DNA from: Longimicrobiales bacterium
GTDB lineage: Bacteria; Gemmatimonadota; Gemmatimonadetes; Longimicrobiales; Gaopeijiaceae
Length of the DNA: 64,000 nucleotides
NCBI GenBank assembly: GCA_951813395.1
Contig: OX638356.1
Location: forward strand, 3,794,501 to 3,858,500
Direction of reading: 5' to 3'
Shown: positions 61,635-64,000 of the stretch, in pieces
Layout of the letters: each line of letters begins with the position of its first letter
Numbering within the stretch: position 1 is the stretch's first letter
The notes under the pieces: generated by a model
Database searches by the model: none
Told to the model about the DNA's origin: nothing
Seen by the model: the letters and a program-made list of their open reading frames with translations, nothing else
Made by a program: the position numbers and the translations under genes

Positions 61635-63122
61635 GTGTCCGACAAGATCACCCGCAGAGACTTCGTGGACCACGGGTCCAAACTGGCCATGGGCGCGATG
61701 ATCGTCCCACGCCATGTGCTGGGAGGCCCGGGGTACCAGGCGCCGTCCGACCAACTCAACCTCGCAATCATCGGGGTGGGCGGACAGGGCACCGAGAACG
61801 CCCAGGAGTTCGGGACCGAGCACATCGCCGCGATCTGCGATGTGGACTTCGGCGTAGTGCACCGGCGGGTCCAGGAGCGGATGACCGATGGCGACGGCAA
61901 TCCGCGCGAAAAGGGCTACCGCTGGCGCGACCAGTTCTTCGAGGCGCGCCAATACACCGATTTCCGCGAACTCCTGGACCGCGAGGCCGACCTCGACGCC
62001 GTCCTCGTCGCGACGCCCGATCACCTTCACGCCTCCATCGCGAAGGCCGCGATGGAAGGGGGCAAGCACGTCTTCGTCGAGAAGCCGCTGACCTACACGG
62101 TCCACGAGGGGCGCGTGCTTGCCGAGATCGCGCAGCGCACGGGCGTGGTCACCCAGATGGGGAACCAGGGCCATTCCGGCGACGACGCGCGGCTTGTCAA
62201 CGAGTGGGTCCAGGCCGGCGTGATCGGCGACGTGACCGAGGTGCACATCTGGACCAATCGTCCGATCTGGCCGCAGGGGATCCATCGTCCGGAGCGCTGG
62301 GAGGAGGGACTGAACCCGGGCTGGTACCAGCAGTGGCACCAGGGCGCCATCCTGTCCGTCGCCGCGGACGTCATGGACGCGGGATACGCCCTGCCCGAGG
62401 GCATGGACTGGGATCTCTACCTGGGACCAACCACCAGGGAGATTCCCTACCATCCGATCTACCACCCCTTCAACTGGCGCGGCTGGGTCGACTTCGGGGT
62501 CAGCGCGCTCGGCGACATGGGTGCGCACCTGGTCGACCACCCCTACTGGGCCCTCGGACTGACCCACCCCACCACCATCGAAGCCACCTCCACCCCTTGG
62601 GGCGGCCCGCAGGACGATCCCGCTTCCTTCCCGCTGGCCATGCGCGCGCACTACGAGTTTCCGGCCCGCGGCTCCATGCCGGCAGTCGACCTGCACTGGT
62701 ACGACGGCGGCCTCATGCCCCCCCGCCCGGCCGCACTCCCCGACGATGTCGACCTCAACCGCACGGGCGGCGTGATGTTCATCGGCGACCGCGGCATCCT
62801 CATGCACGGCACCTACGGCCGGAACCCCCGGCTCTTCCCGGAGTCGCTCACAGCCGAAGCCACAGAGGTGCCCCAGACCCAGCCGCGCATCGAGGAGACC
62901 CACCAGATGAACTGGGTCAAGGCGTGCAAGGAGGGTGGCGAGGCGTCCTGCCCCTTCGACTACGCGTCCCGCCTCACCGAGGTGATGCTGCTGGGGATCG
63001 TTGCGCTGCGCACCGGCCAGGGGAAGAAGATCCGCTACGACGCCGACGCGATGCGCGTCACCAACGTCGAAGAGGCCAACCGCTACCTGACGCGCGAGTA
63101 CCGGGAGGGGTGGGAGGTGTGA
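61635..63122 (+). CDS. Tat-exported Gfo/Idh/MocA-family oxidoreductase
   Basis: 495 residues from GTG 61635. A twin-arginine leader ([20 protein letters not shown]) precedes a Rossmann fold with [12 protein letters not shown], the catalytic-type [14 protein letters not shown] motif and [20 protein letters not shown]. The C-terminal alpha/beta domain is complete ([19 protein letters not shown]). Members oxidise or reduce sugars, inositols or related polyols using tightly bound NAD(P). A bacterial precedent for Tat export is the glucose-fructose oxidoreductase of Zymomonas. The substrate is not determinable. It begins 129 bases from the divergent DUF1028 start. Confidence 0.92.
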   Translation: MSDKITRRDFVDHGSKLAMGAMIVPRHVLGGPGYQAPSDQLNLAIIGVGGQGTENAQEFGTEHIAAICDVDFGVVHRRVQERMTDGDGNPREKGYRWRDQFFEARQYTDFRELLDREADLDAVLVATPDHLHASIAKAAMEGGKHVFVEKPLTYTVHEGRVLAEIAQRTGVVTQMGNQGHSGDDARLVNEWVQAGVIGDVTEVHIWTNRPIWPQGIHRPERWEEGLNPGWYQQWHQGAILSVAADVMDAGYALPEGMDWDLYLGPTTREIPYHPIYHPFNWRGWVDFGVSALGDMGAHLVDHPYWALGLTHPTTIEATSTPWGGPQDDPASFPLAMRAHYEFPARGSMPAVDLHWYDGGLMPPRPAALPDDVDLNRTGGVMFIGDRGILMHGTYGRNPRLFPESLTAEATEVPQTQPRIEETHQMNWVKACKEGGEASCPFDYASRLTEVMLLGIVALRTGQGKKIRYDADAMRVTNVEEANRYLTREYREGWEV

Positions 63123-63202
63123 GGCTCGCCGGGCCTGCGCGGCACGCGGGAGCGATCCGCTGACGGGGACTTGATGGCGCAGCAGGACCGACCGGTGTTG
63201 AC

Positions 63203-63274
63203 ATGCCTGGAATGATGGCGGACCTCAATCGGCTCGGCACCAGCCTGGAGCGGGAGGCCACCTGTGGCTGCTGA
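63203..63274 (+). CDS. Possible 23-residue peptide ending Cys-Gly-Cys
   Basis: ATG 63203 (with further ATGs at 63212 and 63215) opens a short frame MPGMMADLNRLGTSLEREAT followed by CGC and TGA 63272-63274. It is in the same frame as the 18-residue Cys-rich peptide downstream. A TTGACA hexamer at 63198-63203 precedes it, but no convincing -10 box or ribosome binding site is visible. Shown because it is in the 394-base gap between two larger genes and ends in the same Cys/Gly style. It may well be chance. Confidence 0.25.
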   Translation: MPGMMADLNRLGTSLEREATCGC

Positions 63275-63325
63275 CCGGACCAGTGCAGGACGATCGACAC
63301 GTCAACCCCAATCATGGAGGACACG

Positions 63326-63382
63326 ATGACAAACGTCTGCGGATGTTGCGGCGGCGGTTGTTGCGGCGGCGCCTGCTGCTGA
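63326..63382 (+). CDS. 18-residue cysteine/glycine-rich micropeptide
   Basis: ATG 63326 to TGA 63380-63382 encodes MTNVCGCCGGGCCGGACC: 7 cysteines and 6 glycines in 18 residues. GGAGG lies at 63316-63320, 5 bases before the ATG, one of the best ribosome binding sites in the window; the alternative ATG 63314 would put that site inside the coding region. The cysteines fall as CGCC, CC and CC spaced by glycines. No signal peptide, hydrophobic segment or protease site is visible. Possible roles are thiol-mediated metal binding, or the precursor of a modified peptide, but no maturation enzyme is recognisable nearby. I know no described family for it. A long hairpin begins 8 bases after its stop, which supports a short independent transcription unit. 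Confidence 0.6.
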   Translation: MTNVCGCCGGGCCGGACC

Positions 63383-63390
63383 GCGAGCCC

Positions 63391-63446
63391 GGCAAGCTGC
63401 AAAGGGGGTCGGCTGGCAGGATCGGCCGGCCCCCAGGGGGCTTGCC
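63391..63446 (+). terminator. Two-stem hairpin after the Cys-rich micropeptide
   Basis: Outer stem GGCAAGC (63391-63397) with GCTTGCC (63440-63446) is perfect over 7 bases. The inner stem GGGGGTCGGC (63404-63413) with GCCGGCCCCC (63425-63434) pairs over 10 bases with one G-U, around an 11-base loop. No T-run follows. It can act as a terminator, an mRNA 3' stabiliser or part of a small RNA. The next gene begins 70 bases later. Confidence 0.6.
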
Positions 63447-63516
63447 ACAGGCGTGTGCTCGCCCCGACACTGAGTAAACAGCTCGCTACCCGGAAACATG
63501 CAATCAGGAAACCAAC

Positions 63517-64000
63517 ATGACGCACACGCGCCGCCGCTTCCTCGCCGCCGCCGGAGCCGCCGCTCTCACGCCCGGCCAGGCGCTCTCCGCCGCAGCTTCG
63601 CGGCCCGGCTCCCCGTTCGGCACCGGCGCCCTCCGCCCGGCCCCCACCCCCACCCCCAACCCCCTCAGGATCCTCGTCCTGGGCGGAACCGGGTTCATCG
63701 GCCCGCACCAGGTGCGGTACGCAATGTACCGGGGCCACGAAGTCACGATCTTCAACCGCGGCCGCACCAACCCCGGCCTCTTTCCGGGAGTGGAGGCGCT
63801 GGTCGGCGACCGTGACGGGCAGCTCGACGCCCTGCGCGGCCGCACCTGGGACGCCGTCATCGACAACAGCGGCTACGTTCCCCGGCACGTGCGCGACTCG
63901 GTGGAACTCCTGCGCGATTCGGTGGGGCGCTACCTCTTCACGTCCACCGGGTCGGTGTACAGCTTCGACCAGGACGAGATCACCGAGGACGGCGTGCTGC
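63517..64000 (+). CDS. Tat-exported NAD-dependent epimerase-like protein (3' end outside window)
   Basis: ATG 63517, open to the window end (161 residues seen). A Tat leader (THTRRRFLAAAGAAALTPG) and a Pro/Ala linker precede RILVLGGTGFIGPHQVRYAM, TIFNRGRTNPGLFPGVEALV, GDRDGQLDALRGRTWDAVID, NSGYVPRHVRDSVELL and RYLFTSTGSVYSF. This is collinear with the protein at 59058-60230, clearly a paralogue. The catalytic and C-terminal parts lie outside the window. Confidence 0.88.
   Translation, partial: MTHTRRRFLAAAGAAALTPGQALSAAASRPGSPFGTGALRPAPTPTPNPLRILVLGGTGFIGPHQVRYAMYRGHEVTIFNRGRTNPGLFPGVEALVGDRDGQLDALRGRTWDAVIDNSGYVPRHVRDSVELLRDSVGRYLFTSTGSVYSFDQDEITEDGVL

Noticed and set aside
63198-63203. TTGACA as a -35 promoter box
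   Set aside because: No acceptable -10 hexamer lies 16-18 bases downstream; the match alone is not enough.
63203-63382. UGA readthrough (selenocysteine) joining the 23-residue frame to the Cys-rich peptide
   Set aside because: The two frames are in phase, but no convincing selenocysteine hairpin follows the TGA, and the downstream ATG has its own strong ribosome binding site.

Overview
The window is GC-rich (high G/C at third codon positions) bacterial chromosomal DNA, densely packed with genes, with one tRNA, no rRNA, no CRISPR array and no recognisable transposase, integrase or phage gene. The gene content resembles Gemmatimonadota: TolB-type propeller/amidohydrolase fusions, a GLPGLI protein beside an outer-membrane beta-barrel receptor, LVIVD-repeat lipoproteins, six-bladed-propeller lipoproteins, a MoxR/DUF58/BatA module and many Tat-exported enzymes. 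Acidobacteriota or Rhodothermia-like Bacteroidota are less likely alternatives. The assignment is inference from gene families, not from a marker tree.

Bases 1-13769 (+) form a tightly spaced, probably single operon: the end of a DUF4159 gene, a MoxR ATPase, a DUF58 protein, a BatA-like von Willebrand factor A membrane protein, a very large DUF4175-like membrane/coiled-coil protein with polyglycine linkers, an SRPBCC protein, a secreted propeller-amidohydrolase and a DUF1343/NamZ-type exo-muramidase. The last joints are 4-base start/stop overlaps. Bases 24932-13733 (-) carry a run of export-related genes: M14 metallopeptidase, GLPGLI protein, beta-barrel receptor, propeller lipoprotein, FG-GAP/ASPIC lipoprotein and a secreted endonuclease/exonuclease/phosphatase-fold enzyme, consistent with capture and breakdown of polymers at the cell surface.

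Bases 25072-25829 hold a VapBC toxin-antitoxin pair with a conspicuous double-palindrome operator. Then follow a GH109-like glycosidase and an MFS transporter (-), an LVIVD / DUF305 / LVIVD cassette (+), a small outer-membrane protein, an N-acyl-D-amino-acid deacylase and queG (-), a second propeller lipoprotein (+), a heptad-repeat membrane coiled-coil protein (-), a class V aminotransferase and a second M14 peptidase (+), a third propeller lipoprotein, an FG-GAP + LVIVD (choice-of-anchor B) protein and a second propeller-amidohydrolase (-), tRNA-Asn and a divergent YchF ATPase (-).

From 51938 to the end lie a Tat-lipoprotein PLP enzyme, a formamidase-family lipoprotein, an M28 peptidase with a long cytosolic tail, a PhoX-like protein, two Tat-exported NAD-dependent epimerase-like proteins (the second runs off the end), a STAS protein, a secreted DUF1028 protein and a Tat-exported Gfo/Idh/MocA oxidoreductase. 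Between the last two dehydrogenase-type genes sits a short transcription unit not explained by known families: an 18-residue peptide with 7 cysteines and 6 glycines, preceded by a strong ribosome binding site and followed at once by a long two-stem hairpin. It is the best candidate here for something undescribed. The LVIVD/DUF305/LVIVD cassette is the second.
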